In this document: positions 16,211 through 25,699 of the stretch, in pieces | How the letters are laid out: each line of letters begins with the position of its first letter | Position numbering within the stretch: the stretch's first letter is position 1 | Assembly (NCBI GenBank): GCA_947458265.1 | Contig: CANGYF010000010.1 | Coordinates: forward strand, 62,001-126,000 | DNA length: 64,000 bases | Direction: 5' to 3' | Source: Betaproteobacteria bacterium | GTDB lineage: Bacteria > Pseudomonadota > Gammaproteobacteria > Burkholderiales > CAIKXV01 | Position numbers and translations under genes: made by a program | Notes under the pieces: model-generated | What the model saw: only the letters and a program-made list of their open reading frames with translations | What the model was told of the DNA's origin: nothing | The model's database searches: none

Positions 16211-17299
16211 ATGAATGCCACCGTTGCCGCCAACGAATCGAAAGCCACCTCGGCGACCATCGACCGCATCGAGCTGACGCAGCCCGACGACTGGCACCTG
16301 CACCTGCGCGACGGCGAACACCTGCCTGCAGTGCTGCCGTTCACCGTGCGCCAGTTCGCGCGCGCGATCGTGATGCCCAACCTGCGCCCGCCCGTGACTA
16401 CCACGGCGATGGCGGTGGCCTACCGCGAGCGCATCCTCGCCGCGTTGCCGGCGGGGAGCCGCTTCGACCCGCTGATGACGTTGTACCTGACCGACCGCAC
16501 GACGGCGGCCGAGATCGAGGCGGCGGTCGCCTCCGGCGTCGTGAAGGCGGTGAAGTACTACCCGGCGGGTGCGACGACGAACTCGGATTCGGGCGTGACC
16601 CATGTCGACCGCACGCGCCCGGCACTGGAGGCGATGGAACGCCTGGGCCTGCCGCTGCTGGTGCATGGCGAGGTCACCGACCAGAGCGTCGACCTGTTCG
16701 ACCGCGAACTGGCCTTCATCGAGCGCACGCTGGCCCCTCTGGTGCGCGACATGCCTGGCCTGCGCGTCGTGATGGAGCACATCACCACCCGCGATGCCGT
16801 GGCGTTCGTCGAATCCTGCGGTCCGAACGTCGCTGCCACACTCACGCCGCACCATCTGTTGATGAACCGCAACGCGATCTTCGTCGGCGGCATCCGGCCC
16901 CACTACTACTGCCTGCCGGTGCTCAAGCGGGAGGTACACCGCCAGGCGCTGATGGACGCGGCCGTCTCGGGCAACCCGAAGTTCTTCCTGGGCACCGACA
17001 GCGCCCCGCATGCGCGGCACACGAAGGAGGCCGACTGCGGCTGCGCCGGCTGCTTCAATGCGCATGCCGCGCTCGAGCTCTATGCCGAGGCATTCGACCG
17101 TGCCGACGCGCTCCACCGCTTCGAGGCGTTCGCGAGCTTCCATGGCCCCGACTACTACCGGCTGCCGCGCAACACCGGCAAGGTGGTGCTGGTGCGGGAA
17201 CGCTGGGATGCGCCTGCGGAGTACCCGTATGGCGGTGACACGCTGGTGCCCCTGCGCGCCGGAGAGCCGCTGCAGTGGCGGATGCTGCCGGCGGCCTGA
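16211..17299 (+). CDS. pyrC: dihydroorotase
   Basis: Cyclises N-carbamoyl-aspartate to dihydroorotate in pyrimidine synthesis. The 362-residue product is the class II type, close to E. coli PyrC (348 residues) with a short extra N-terminus. DDWHLHLRDG (about 26-35) gives the two His metal ligands and an Arg; VKAVKYYPAGATTNSDSG contains the carboxylated Lys; EHITTRDA and LGTDSAPH carry the remaining His and Asp. It starts 48 bp after rsmI with ATG 16211, preceded by GAGG. It is followed by rnpB. Confidence 0.97.
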   Translation: MNATVAANESKATSATIDRIELTQPDDWHLHLRDGEHLPAVLPFTVRQFARAIVMPNLRPPVTTTAMAVAYRERILAALPAGSRFDPLMTLYLTDRTTAAEIEAAVASGVVKAVKYYPAGATTNSDSGVTHVDRTRPALEAMERLGLPLLVHGEVTDQSVDLFDRELAFIERTLAPLVRDMPGLRVVMEHITTRDAVAFVESCGPNVAATLTPHHLLMNRNAIFVGGIRPHYYCLPVLKREVHRQALMDAAVSGNPKFFLGTDSAPHARHTKEADCGCAGCFNAHAALELYAEAFDRADALHRFEAFASFHGPDYYRLPRNTGKVVLVRERWDAPAEYPYGGDTLVPLRAGEPLQWRMLPAA

Positions 17300-17373
17300 G
17301 TCCGCCACAGCGGGAAGCCACCCGCGCGCCCGGCGCAGTCGCCGAAAGATCGGGGCCGGGGCGGGCATTGGGC

Positions 17374-17379
17374 TACACT
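17374..17379 (+). promoter_or_regulatory. -10 box of rnpB
   Basis: TACACT lies eleven bases before the first paired base of the RNase P RNA. A matching -35 hexamer is not obvious in the GC-rich sequence upstream. Confidence 0.55.
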
Positions 17380-17389
17380 GTGTCCGCGT

Positions 17390-17760
17390 GAAGTCAGCCA
17401 GACAGTCGCCGTACCGGCTTGCCGGTGCGGAGGAAAGTCCGGGCTCCACAGAGCGGGATGCCGGCTAACGGCCGGGCGCAGCAAGCGGTGGCGAAAGCCA
17501 TCGCCCAAGGCGACGGAAAGTGCCACAGAGAACAGACCGCCGATGGCCGAAAGGCACAGGCAAGGGTGAAACGGTGCGGTAAGAGCGCACCGCGGTCGCG
17601 GCAACGCGAACGGCACGGCAAACCCCATCCGGAGCAAGACCAAATAGGGGGGCATTGGCGCTGCTCGCGTTGCCCCCGGGTAGGTCGCTCGAGCCGTCGG
17701 GTAACCGCCGGCCCAGATGAATGACTGTCCTCGACAGAACCCGGCTTATCGGCCGACTTC
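17390..17760 (+). ncRNA. rnpB: RNase P RNA, bacterial type A
   Basis: Catalytic RNA of RNase P, which trims the 5' leader of tRNA precursors. The ends pair: GAAGTC-rich at 17390 with GACTTC at 17755-17760 (P1 helix). Conserved blocks are all present: GGAGGAAAGTCCGGGCTCC near 17427, ACAGA-rich J sequences near 17525, AGGGTGAAACGGTGCGGTAA near 17562, and CGACAGAACCCGGCTTATCGG (17731-17751) at the 3' end. The length of about 371 nt is usual for type A. It is read in the same direction as pyrC but probably from its own promoter. Confidence 0.97.
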
Positions 17761-17894
17761 ACGCACCTTTCCTGCCGTTCGTCCCTTCGTGGTGCTCCCG
17801 CCGGCCCCTGCTTCCTGGCCGCCGGGACCTCCACCAGACGCCCGGACCGTTGCGAACTTAAAGTAGAACCTTCAGTTCCACGGTTACGGCACTC

Positions 17895-17915
17895 ATTTCA
17901 TTCGAGTAATGAAAT
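17895..17915. repeat. 8-bp AT-rich inverted repeat upstream of the dcw promoter
   Basis: ATTTCATT-cgagt-AATGAAAT is a perfect dyad with a 5-base spacer, about 65 bp upstream of the -35 element. It could be an operator for an unknown regulator or a small hairpin. Confidence 0.55.
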
Positions 17916-17957
17916 CGAGCCCGCTTGCTGGCTTCGTCAGTTAAGTCCTTGTTCGCC

Positions 17958-17971
17958 CACGATAAATCGTG
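17958..17971. repeat. 14-bp palindrome upstream of the dcw promoter
   Basis: CACGAT-AA-ATCGTG is a 6-bp dyad with a 2-base centre, ending 9 bp before the -35 hexamer. Position and symmetry suggest a protein-binding site. Confidence 0.5.
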
Positions 17972-17980
17972 CCCGCGCCG

Positions 17981-18009
17981 TTGACCCACGGAAAGATTAG
18001 GGTTAACGT
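17981..18009 (+). promoter_or_regulatory. candidate main dcw promoter (Pmra)
   Basis: TTGACC (17981-17986), a 17-bp spacer and TAACGT (18004-18009). The -35 matches the sigma-70 consensus at five of six bases; the -10 is weaker. It leads directly into the MraZ boxes and lies about 120 bp before mraZ. Confidence 0.6.
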
Positions 18010-18034
18010 GGGGGCAGGTGGAAAGAAGTGGTGA
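18008..18034 (+). promoter_or_regulatory. MraZ operator: three TGG boxes at 10-bp spacing
   Basis: TGGG (18009), TGGA (18019) and TGGT (18029) recur exactly every 10 bp. MraZ is known to bind repeated TGGG-type boxes at this spacing just ahead of mraZ, each half-ring subunit reading one helical turn. The boxes begin at the promoter's -10, so binding would block transcription. Autoregulation is inferred from this match. Confidence 0.72.
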
Positions 18035-18127
18035 TTTGCGGATATTCCAGGCCTGACCCGGCTGGAAGACCTCGCAACACCCTTTTCCTTTCGACAAAGA
18101 CAGGGCCGACAGGCCGGGAGAGTCCGG

Positions 18128-18574
18128 GTGTTCCGAGGTGTCGCACAGCTCAGCATGGACGGCAAGGGCCGGCTGGCGATCCCGACGAAGTATCGCGATG
18201 CGCTGCTTGCGCAGGGCGACGGCCGTCTCGTGGTGACGGCCGACCCGAGCCGCTGCCTGCTGCTCTACACGCTGCCCGAATGGGAGCCCATCTACGACCA
18301 GCTGATGAAGCTGCCGAGCTTCGACGACCGTGTGCGCGGACTGCAGCGGCTGATCGGCGGCTATGCAGACGATGTCGAGATGGATTCCCAGGGCCGCATC
18401 CTGGTCGGGCCGGCGCTGCGCGAATTCGCGTCGCTGACACGCTCGGTGACGCTGGTCGGGCAGGGGCGGAAGTTCGAGATCTGGGACGGCGGTCGCTGGA
18501 GCGAGCAGAGCGCGCGCGTCTCGGGCTTCCCGGGCGGCGGGATGCCGCCGGGCCTGGAGGGCTTCTCGCTGTGA
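18128..18574 (+). CDS. mraZ: transcriptional regulator MraZ
   Basis: DNA-binding repressor of the division and cell-wall operon. The 148-residue protein has two AbrB-like half domains with the repeated DxxGR motif: [17 protein letters not shown] (residues 10-26) and [15 protein letters not shown] (about 85-99). It starts at GTG 18128 with a GGGAGAG ribosome site upstream. It follows its own candidate operator and its stop overlaps rsmH (GTGA), coupling the two. Confidence 0.96.
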   Translation: MFRGVAQLSMDGKGRLAIPTKYRDALLAQGDGRLVVTADPSRCLLLYTLPEWEPIYDQLMKLPSFDDRVRGLQRLIGGYADDVEMDSQGRILVGPALREFASLTRSVTLVGQGRKFEIWDGGRWSEQSARVSGFPGGGMPPGLEGFSL

Positions 18575-19530
18575 ACGGGGGCTCGCGGCACGCACCCGTG
18601 CTGCTGGAGGCCGCGGTCGAGGCGATGGCGGTCAGGCAGGCGGGAACCTACGTGGACGGGACGTTCGGACGCGGCGGCCACAGCCGTGCCCTGCTCGGAC
18701 GCCTCGGTCCGGACGGCCGATTGGTCGCCTTCGATCAGGACCCTGACGCGATCGAACATGCGCGGGAGATCATCGATGCACGCTTCCATATCGAACACGC
18801 GAGCTTCCACTCGATCGACGAGCGGCTGCGTGCGCGCGGCATCGCCAGCGTCGACGGCATCCTGCTCGACCTGGGCGTCTCGTCGCCGCAGCTCGACACC
18901 GCCGAGCGGGGATTCAGCTTCAGGAACGACGGTCCGCTCGATATGCGGATGGATACCACACAGGGTGAGACAGCCAGCGCGTGGCTTGCGCGCGCGAGTG
19001 AAGGCGACATCCGCGGAGTAATCAGGGACTATGGCGAAGAACGGTATGCTCAATCGATTGCAAGAGCGATTGTTGCGGCAAGAGCGCAGCAGCCGATCAC
19101 CCGCACACGTCAGCTTGCCTCACTCGTGGCGTCTGCGGTCCGCACGCGGGAGCCTGACAAGGACCCGGCGACACGCACCTTTCAAGCTCTACGGATTCAC
19201 GTCAATCAAGAGCTTGCGCGGCTCGAGATAGCGCTGCCGAAATGCATCGATGCGCTCAACCCCGGCGGGCGCCTCGTGGTGATCAGCTTCCATTCGCTGG
19301 AAGACCGCATCGTCAAGCAGGCCATGCGCGCCGCTGCCCAGCCCGCGCAGCCGCCGCTGCGCCTGCCGCTGCGCGCTGCCGAGATGCCGACGCCGCTGGT
19401 CCGGCGACCCGCCAAGGCGGTGCGTCCCGACCCGGCCGAGGTCGCGGCCAATCCGCGCGCGCGCAGCGCGGTGATGCGCTGGGTCGAGCGCGCGGCACCA
19501 GCCGCCGCGGCCGACCCTGTGGAGCATTGA
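18571..19530 (+). CDS. rsmH: 16S rRNA (cytosine1402-N4)-methyltransferase
   Basis: Methylates N4 of C1402 in 16S rRNA, the same nucleotide whose ribose is methylated by RsmI, encoded 3 kb upstream. The 319-residue product shows [13 protein letters not shown] at the N-terminus, the SAM loop [13 protein letters not shown] (about 30-42), and [18 protein letters not shown] near the C-terminus. It starts at GTG 18571, overlapping the mraZ stop; the longer open frame upstream crosses mraZ and is not used. Confidence 0.97.
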   Translation: MNGGSRHAPVLLEAAVEAMAVRQAGTYVDGTFGRGGHSRALLGRLGPDGRLVAFDQDPDAIEHAREIIDARFHIEHASFHSIDERLRARGIASVDGILLDLGVSSPQLDTAERGFSFRNDGPLDMRMDTTQGETASAWLARASEGDIRGVIRDYGEERYAQSIARAIVAARAQQPITRTRQLASLVASAVRTREPDKDPATRTFQALRIHVNQELARLEIALPKCIDALNPGGRLVVISFHSLEDRIVKQAMRAAAQPAQPPLRLPLRAAEMPTPLVRRPAKAVRPDPAEVAANPRARSAVMRWVERAAPAAAADPVEH

Positions 19531-19537
19531 GCGCGTG

Positions 19538-19900
19538 ATGACCCGGGTGAACCTCATCCTGCTTGCGCTGCTCATCGCCTCTGCCCTGGGTACGGTCGCG
19601 TCGCAGCACAAGGCGCGCCGCCTGTTCTCCGAGCTCGAACGCGAGCAGGTGGTGCAGCGCCGGCTCGAAACCGAGTTCCGCCAGCTGCAGCTCGAACAGA
19701 GCACCTGGGCCATGCACTCACGCATCGAGAAGGTCGCGCTCACCCAGCTGAAGATGCAGATGCCGGTTCCCGCGAAGGTGCAGGTGGTTGCACGCAGCGA
19801 GCCGGCAGGACCGCGCACCTCGGCACCCGCATCCGCGCCGGTCGCGGCTGACGGCGCGGCTGAAAAGGCTGCGCGACCGGCGCAGGGCGGTGTGCGGTGA
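19538..19900 (+). CDS. ftsL: cell division protein FtsL
   Basis: A 120-residue bitopic divisome protein: a short cytoplasmic N-terminus, a membrane segment (about 4-19) and a periplasmic coiled coil (about 25-70) rich in Glu, Arg and Leu heptads that would pair with FtsB and FtsQ. The C-terminal 40 residues are Ala/Pro-rich and low in complexity. ATG 19538 is preferred to an adjacent GTG at 19535. It lies between rsmH and ftsI and overlaps ftsI by four bases. Confidence 0.9.
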   Translation: MTRVNLILLALLIASALGTVASQHKARRLFSELEREQVVQRRLETEFRQLQLEQSTWAMHSRIEKVALTQLKMQMPVPAKVQVVARSEPAGPRTSAPASAPVAADGAAEKAARPAQGGVR

Positions 19901-21636
19901 GCGTCGCGCGCGCCTCGTCGGTGCCTCAGGTCGCGCTGAAGCTGCCGCGCGGACGGGCCCGGCTGTTGCTCTTCGGGGTGATGGTCGGGTTCGCCATCAT
20001 GCTCGGCCGGGCGTTCTTCCTGCAGGGCATGCATGACGATTTCCTGCAGGCGCGCGGCGAGGCGCGCTTCACCCGGGTGATCGAGATCCCGGCCAACCGT
20101 GGTGTGATCACGGATCGCGACGGGGAGCCGCTCGCCATCTCCACGCCGGTCGAGTCTGTCGCGGCCAACCGCGGCGAAGACGTGAAGATGACCGACGCCC
20201 AGGCGGCCGCGCTGGCGAAGCTGCTCGAGACCGATGTCGTCGGCATCCGCAAGCGGTTGGCCGAGGCCGGCCGCGACTTCGTGTTCCTGAAGCGTCATAT
20301 GCCTCCCGACCAGGCCGCCCGCGTGCTGCAGCTGAAGATCCCGGGGCTGGTGCTGCAGCGCGAGTACCGCCGCTACTATCCGGCGGGCGAGGTGGCTGCG
20401 CACATGGTCGGCTTCAACAACGTCGACGACCAGGGGCAGGAAGGCATCGAGCTCGCCTACCAGGAATGGCTCGCGGGCAAGCCGGGCAGCCGCCGGGTGC
20501 TCAGGGACAAGCGCGGCCAGATCATCGAGGACATCGAGAGCCTGCGCGTGCCGCAGCAGGGGCGCGACCTTGCGCTGTCGATCGACCGCAAGATCCAGTA
20601 CCTGGCCTACCGTGAGTTGAAGGCCGCGGTCGCGCAGCACAAGGCAAAGGCCGGCAGCGCGGTGGTGATCGACGTGCAGACCGGCGAAGTGCTCGCGCTC
20701 GCCAACCTGCCGGCGTTCAACCCGAACAACCGTGGCAACCTGACTGGCCAGCAGACCCGCAACCGGGCGATCATCGACCTGTACGAGCCCGGGTCGACGA
20801 TGAAGGCGTTCACCATCGCCGCCGGCCTCGAAGCCGGCATCGTGCGTCCGGAGACCATGATCAACACCGCGCCCGGGTCGATGACCATCGGGCCGGCCAC
20901 CATACGCGACGTGAGTCCGCTGGGCACGCTGAACGTCATTCAGGTGCTGCAGAAGTCTTCCAACGTCGGATCGGCCAAGATCGCCCTGCAAATGCCTCCG
21001 GCGCAGTTGTGGCAGGCGTTCAGCGACGCCGGCTTCGGGCTGCCGACCAAGGTCGGCTTCCCGGGCGAAGGCCATGGCCGCCTGCGCGCGCCGAAAACCT
21101 GGCGGCCGATCGAGCAGGCGACGATGTCCTACGGCCACGGGCTGTCGGTGACGCTGCTGCAGATCGCGCGCGCCTATTCGATCTTCGCCACCGACGGCGA
21201 GATGCGGCCGATCTCGATCGTTCGCGTGGACACGCCGCCCCCGGCGACCCGGGTGATCTCCGCCGAGACGGCGCGCCAGGTGCGCGAGATGCTGGAGCTC
21301 GCGACCGGCCCGGGCGGCACCGCCCCGCGGGCGCAGGTGGCCGGCTACCGGGTCGGCGGCAAGACCGGTACCGCGCGCAAGATCGAGAACGGCGTCTATG
21401 TCTCGCGCTATGTCGCCTCGTTCATCGGCTTCGCACCGGCTTCCGCGCCGCGCGTGATCATCGCGGTGATGATCGACGAGCCTTCGAACGGACAGTACTA
21501 CGGCGGACAGGTCGCTGCCCCGCTGTTCAGCCAGATCGCCGCCGGTGCGCTGCGCATGCTGGGCGTGGCCCATGACGCACCGGTCAACAACATCGTGCTG
21601 CCGCCGCCGGGTGCCGAAGTGAAGGAGGAGGTGTGA
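19897..21636 (+). CDS. ftsI: peptidoglycan D,D-transpeptidase FtsI (PBP3)
   Basis: Septal class B transpeptidase, 579 residues. It has one N-terminal membrane helix (about 24-43), a dimerisation domain, and a transpeptidase domain with all three active-site motifs: S-x-x-K in EPGSTMKAF (about 300-308), S-S-N in KSSNVG (about 352), and K-T-G in GKTGTARK (about 489). It starts at GTG 19897 inside the end of ftsL, and its stop overlaps murE. Confidence 0.97.
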   Translation: MSVARASSVPQVALKLPRGRARLLLFGVMVGFAIMLGRAFFLQGMHDDFLQARGEARFTRVIEIPANRGVITDRDGEPLAISTPVESVAANRGEDVKMTDAQAAALAKLLETDVVGIRKRLAEAGRDFVFLKRHMPPDQAARVLQLKIPGLVLQREYRRYYPAGEVAAHMVGFNNVDDQGQEGIELAYQEWLAGKPGSRRVLRDKRGQIIEDIESLRVPQQGRDLALSIDRKIQYLAYRELKAAVAQHKAKAGSAVVIDVQTGEVLALANLPAFNPNNRGNLTGQQTRNRAIIDLYEPGSTMKAFTIAAGLEAGIVRPETMINTAPGSMTIGPATIRDVSPLGTLNVIQVLQKSSNVGSAKIALQMPPAQLWQAFSDAGFGLPTKVGFPGEGHGRLRAPKTWRPIEQATMSYGHGLSVTLLQIARAYSIFATDGEMRPISIVRVDTPPPATRVISAETARQVREMLELATGPGGTAPRAQVAGYRVGGKTGTARKIENGVYVSRYVASFIGFAPASAPRVIIAVMIDEPSNGQYYGGQVAAPLFSQIAAGALRMLGVAHDAPVNNIVLPPPGAEVKEEV

Positions 21637-23150
21637 CCGCGCATGCTTCCGCCATGCCGGCCTTCGACCCGGCTACCCTCGTTCCGCTGGGCCTGCCGGT
21701 GACCTCGCTCGCGCTCGACAGCCGCCGGGTGCAGCCTGGCGACGTGTTCGTTGCCTGCCCCGGTCGCTCGGTCGATGGCCGTTCCTTCATCGCGCAGGCG
21801 CTCGCGCGTGGTGCGGTCGCCGTGCTCTGGGACGCGTCCGGCGGCTTCCGCTGGGATCCGTCCTGGCGGGTGCCGAACCTGCCGATGGAAGGCTTGCAGC
21901 ACCGGCTGGGTGCGCTGGCGAGCCATGTGTACGGCCATCCGTCGCGTGCGCTGTCGGTGATCGCGGTCACCGGCACCAACGGCAAGACCTCGGTCACGCG
22001 CTGGATCGCGCAGGCCCTGCAGGCGAGCGGGCGCAAGTGTGCGGTGGTCGGCACCCTCGGCGCCGGCTATCCCGGCGATGCCTCGATGCAGTCGCTGGCC
22101 AACACGACGCCGGATGCCGTGACCCTGCACGCCGCTCTCGCGCGCTTCGTGCGCGAGGGGGCGCAGGCCGTGGCGCTCGAAGCCTCGTCGATCGCGCTCG
22201 ACCAGCACCGGCTCGATTCGGTGGAGATCGACGTTGCCGTGTTCACCAACCTCACGCGCGACCACCTCGACTACCACCCGGACTTCGAGGCCTACGGCGC
22301 GGCGAAGGAGCAGCTGTTCCACTGGCCGGCGCTGGGCCGTGCAGTGATCAACCTGGACGATCCGTTCGGGCGCGGGCTCGCTGCCCGCGCTGCTGCGCGC
22401 GGCGTGCCGGTGCTCGGCTTCGGGCTGCACCAGCCCGGCTGCGCGCTCGCCGGCCACGACCTGCGGCTGGACCGTCGCGGGTTGCGCCTGGAGATTGCGG
22501 TGGACGCGCTCCGGGTCCCTGTTTCGAGCAGCCTGCTCGGCGAATTCAATGCGTCCAACCTGCTCGCGGCGGCTGGTGCTCTGGTCTGCTCGGGCGTCGA
22601 TGCCGCGCGGCTGGGTGAACTGCTGTCCACGGTCGATGCACCGGCCGGGCGCATGGAGCGGGTGTCTGTCGGTGCATCCGCGGACCTGCCGCTGGTGGTC
22701 GTCGACTACGCCCACACCCCGGATGCGCTGGCCAAGGCGCTGGAAACCCTGCGCCAGGCGCTGCCCGAGGGTGGCCGGCTGGCCTGCGTGTTCGGCTGCG
22801 GTGGCGATCGAGACCCGGGCAAGCGGCCGCTGATGGGCGCGATCGCGGCGCGGCTCGCCGACCGGGTCTGGGTGACCAGCGACAACCCGCGCAGCGAACC
22901 GGCTGCGCGGATCATCGATGCGGTGGTAGAAGGCGCGCGCGGCGAGCGGGCACCTTCGATGCTGCGCGTCGAGGCAGATCGGGCCCTTGCCATCTCCCTG
23001 GCGGTGGCGGAGGCCGGAACGGCCGATATCGTGCTGGTCGCGGGCAAGGGCCATGAAGCCTGGCAGGAGATCGCGGGCGTGCGGCAACCGTTCGACGATC
23101 GATCTGTCGCCGCGGACGCGTTGCGCGCGCGCGCAGGAACGGGAGGCTGA
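21633..23150 (+). CDS. murE: UDP-MurNAc-L-Ala-D-Glu:meso-diaminopimelate ligase
   Basis: Adds the third stem-peptide residue in the cytoplasm. The 505-residue Mur ligase has the ATP loop TGTNGKTSVTRW (about 112-123). The motif DNPR (about 418-421) is the known marker for meso-diaminopimelate rather than lysine, as expected in a Gram-negative. It starts at GTG 21633, overlapping ftsI. Confidence 0.97.
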   Translation: MTAHASAMPAFDPATLVPLGLPVTSLALDSRRVQPGDVFVACPGRSVDGRSFIAQALARGAVAVLWDASGGFRWDPSWRVPNLPMEGLQHRLGALASHVYGHPSRALSVIAVTGTNGKTSVTRWIAQALQASGRKCAVVGTLGAGYPGDASMQSLANTTPDAVTLHAALARFVREGAQAVALEASSIALDQHRLDSVEIDVAVFTNLTRDHLDYHPDFEAYGAAKEQLFHWPALGRAVINLDDPFGRGLAARAAARGVPVLGFGLHQPGCALAGHDLRLDRRGLRLEIAVDALRVPVSSSLLGEFNASNLLAAAGALVCSGVDAARLGELLSTVDAPAGRMERVSVGASADLPLVVVDYAHTPDALAKALETLRQALPEGGRLACVFGCGGDRDPGKRPLMGAIAARLADRVWVTSDNPRSEPAARIIDAVVEGARGERAPSMLRVEADRALAISLAVAEAGTADIVLVAGKGHEAWQEIAGVRQPFDDRSVAADALRARAGTGG

Positions 23151-23154
23151 GCCG

Positions 23155-24606
23155 ATGGCGATGATGGAGCTGTCCGATGTCGTGCGCATCACCGGTGGCA
23201 GGCTGATCGGCCAGGATGTGCCGATCGAGTCGGTGGTCATCGATGGACGGCGGGTCGCGCCCGGCGCCTTGTTCGTGGCGATCAGCGGTGAAACCTTCGA
23301 CGGCCACGAGTTCCTGGGCCAGGCGGCGAGCGCCGGGGCCGTCGCAGCCCTGGTCGGCAGCCAGCCGCTCGCCGAGGGCCGCGTCCGCAATGTGCTCGAC
23401 CTGCCGCTGGTGGTGGTCGAGGACACGCGGCTTGCTCTCGGGCAGCTCGCCGCCGCGCGGCGCGAGCAGCTGCGCGGTCCGCTGGTGGCGATCACCGCGA
23501 GCAACGGAAAGACGACGATCAAGGAAATGACCGCCGCCATCCTGCGCGCCGAGGCGGCGCTGCACGGCACCACGCCGCTGGCGCTGACCGCAGACCCGGA
23601 AGCCTTGGACAAGGCGGCTTCGGCTTCGGTGCTCGCCACCCTGGGCAACCTCAACAACGAGATCGGCGTGCCGCTGACCCTGCTCAGGGTCGACCCGGCA
23701 CACCGCTATGCGGTGATCGAGATGGGCATGAACCACCCTGGCGAGATCGCACGCCTGACCCGCATCGCCCGCCCCGACGTCGTGGTGATCGGCAACGCCG
23801 GGGTCGCGCACATCGAGAACCTGGGTTCGCGCGAGGCGATCGCCGAGGCGAAGGGCGAGATCATCGAAGGCCTGAAGCAGGGCGGTACCGTGGTCATCAA
23901 CGCCGACGATCGTTTCGCCGGGCGCTGGCGCGAACTCGCGGGCACGCACGGTGTCGTCGACTTCGGGCTGGAGCATGCGGCATCGGTCAGCGCGCGCTGG
24001 CGGCTGGACGAGGAGGGTGCAGACCTGCGCCTGCGCACTCCGATCGGCGAGGCGCAGGCACGCATCAACGTGCCCGGGCTGCACAACGTGCGCAATGCAC
24101 TGGCTGCCACCGCCGCGACCATCGCCTGCGGCGTCGGCCTGGACGCCGTGCTCAAAGGGCTGGCCGGATTCCGGCCGGTTGCGGGGCGACTGCGACTGCT
24201 GCCCGGACTCGAAGGTTCGACGCTGATCGACGACAGCTACAACGCCAACCCGGACAGCGCGCTCGCCGCGATCGAAGTGCTCGCCGAACGCGAAGGCGTG
24301 CGCGTGCTGGTGCTTGGCGACATGGGCGAGCTCGGTGCCGGCGCACCGCAGATGCACGCCGAGGTGGGTGCTGCCGCCCGGCACTTCGGGCTCGACCTGG
24401 TGCTCACCCTGGGCGAGCAGGCGGCGCGGGCGAGCGAAGCCTTCGGAGCTCCCGGCCGCCACTTCGAGGACATCGATGCGCTGGTGGCCGCTGCGCGCCG
24501 GGTGCTCGATCCGAAGGTCACGGTGCTTGTGAAGGGTTCGCGCTTCATGCGCATGGAGCGCGTGGTCGCCCAGCTCGCCGCTGCGCCCGTCGAGGGAGCG
24601 CACTGA
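23155..24606 (+). CDS. murF: UDP-MurNAc-tripeptide:D-Ala-D-Ala ligase
   Basis: Completes the cytoplasmic pentapeptide. The 483-residue Mur ligase has the ATP loop ITASNGKTTIKEM (about 115-127), EMGMNHPGEI (about 190-199) and the C-terminal DDSYNANP (about 360-367). ATG 23155 follows GGGAGG, and a second ATG at 23161 is possible. It lies 4 bp after murE and 3 bp before mraY. Confidence 0.96.
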   Translation: MAMMELSDVVRITGGRLIGQDVPIESVVIDGRRVAPGALFVAISGETFDGHEFLGQAASAGAVAALVGSQPLAEGRVRNVLDLPLVVVEDTRLALGQLAAARREQLRGPLVAITASNGKTTIKEMTAAILRAEAALHGTTPLALTADPEALDKAASASVLATLGNLNNEIGVPLTLLRVDPAHRYAVIEMGMNHPGEIARLTRIARPDVVVIGNAGVAHIENLGSREAIAEAKGEIIEGLKQGGTVVINADDRFAGRWRELAGTHGVVDFGLEHAASVSARWRLDEEGADLRLRTPIGEAQARINVPGLHNVRNALAATAATIACGVGLDAVLKGLAGFRPVAGRLRLLPGLEGSTLIDDSYNANPDSALAAIEVLAEREGVRVLVLGDMGELGAGAPQMHAEVGAAARHFGLDLVLTLGEQAARASEAFGAPGRHFEDIDALVAAARRVLDPKVTVLVKGSRFMRMERVVAQLAAAPVEGAH

Positions 24607-24609
24607 CCG

Positions 24610-25692
24610 ATGCTGCTCGCCCTCGCCCAGTGGCTGACCCAGTACGAACGCGCGTTCAACGTGTTCAGCTACCTCACGTTGCGCGCGATGCTGGCGACGA
24701 TCACCGCCGTGTTCATCTGCCTGATGGTCGGCCCGGCGATGATCCGCAAGCTCACGCTCTACAAGATCGGACAGTCGGTTCGCGACGACGGCCCGAAGTC
24801 GCACCTGGCCAAGAGCGGTACGCCGACGATGGGTGGCGCGCTGATCCTGGTTTCCATCGCCGTCACCGTCCTGCTCTGGGCCGACCTGACCAACCGCTTC
24901 GTCTGGGTGGTGCTGGTGGTGATGCTGGGCTTCGGCGTGGTCGGCTGGGTCGACGACTACCGCAAGGTCGTCTATCGCAACCCGAAGGGCCTGTCCGCGC
25001 GCGCCAAGTACTTCTGGCAGTCGGTGATCGGGCTGTCGGCCGCGATCTTCCTCGCCTGGAGCGGCAGCGCGGCACAGACCGAGCTGATCGTGCCGTTCTT
25101 CAAGAACTTCGCCTATCCGCTGGGCGCGATCGGCTTCGTGGTGCTGACCTACTTCGTGATCGTCGGTACCAGCAATGCGGTGAACCTGACCGACGGGCTC
25201 GACGGGCTGGCGATCCTGCCTACGGTGATGATCGGCTCGGCGCTCGGCATCTTCGCCTACGTCGCCGGCAACGTGGTGTTCGCGAAGTACCTCGGCTTCC
25301 CGATGATCCCGGGAGCGGGAGAGCTCACCGTGTTCTGCGCGGCGATCGCCGGGGCCGGACTGGGCTTCCTCTGGTTCAACGCCTACCCGGCCGCGGTTTT
25401 CATGGGCGATGTCGGTGCGCTGGCGCTCGGCGCCGCGCTGGGCACGATCGCGGTGATCACCCGGCAGGAGATCGTGCTATTCGTGATGGGCGGCGTTTTC
25501 GTGGTCGAGACGCTGTCGGTGGTGCTGCAGGTCGCCTCGTTCAAGCTCACCGGCAAGCGGATCTTCCGGATGGCGCCGCTGCACCACCACTACGAACTCA
25601 AGGGCTGGAAGGAGAACCAGGTCGTGGTTCGCTTCTGGATCATCACCGCGTTGCTGGTACTCGCCGGCCTGTCCACGCTGAAGCTGCGCTGA
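24610..25692 (+). CDS. mraY: phospho-MurNAc-pentapeptide transferase
   Basis: Makes lipid I by moving phospho-MurNAc-pentapeptide onto undecaprenyl phosphate at the inner membrane. The 360-residue length is normal. About ten hydrophobic segments are present, together with the family signatures [12 protein letters not shown] (about 68-79), GWVDDYRKV (about 115-123), [11 protein letters not shown] (about 195-205) and [16 protein letters not shown] (about 321-336), which include the catalytic aspartates and the histidine triad. Confidence 0.98.
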   Translation: MLLALAQWLTQYERAFNVFSYLTLRAMLATITAVFICLMVGPAMIRKLTLYKIGQSVRDDGPKSHLAKSGTPTMGGALILVSIAVTVLLWADLTNRFVWVVLVVMLGFGVVGWVDDYRKVVYRNPKGLSARAKYFWQSVIGLSAAIFLAWSGSAAQTELIVPFFKNFAYPLGAIGFVVLTYFVIVGTSNAVNLTDGLDGLAILPTVMIGSALGIFAYVAGNVVFAKYLGFPMIPGAGELTVFCAAIAGAGLGFLWFNAYPAAVFMGDVGALALGAALGTIAVITRQEIVLFVMGGVFVVETLSVVLQVASFKLTGKRIFRMAPLHHHYELKGWKENQVVVRFWIITALLVLAGLSTLKLR

Positions 25693-25699
25693 GCACGCG

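Larger units (their letters stand above)
17761..18127. promoter_or_regulatory. leader region between rnpB and mraZ
   Basis: A 367-bp non-coding stretch. After about 100 bp of GC-rich sequence it becomes distinctly AT-richer than the surroundings (17860-18060) and contains two dyads, the dcw promoter and the MraZ boxes (listed separately). No convincing terminator for rnpB is seen. Confidence 0.7.

Noticed and set aside
18082-18112. Sequence resembling part of a REP element (TTTCGACAAAGACAGGGCC)
   Set aside because: Only one arm is present, without the inverted partner typical of REP or BIME repeats.
18028-18570. Upstream in-frame extension of rsmH
   Set aside because: It runs through mraZ in another frame; the GTG at 18571 begins exactly where rsmH homology begins and overlaps the mraZ stop.
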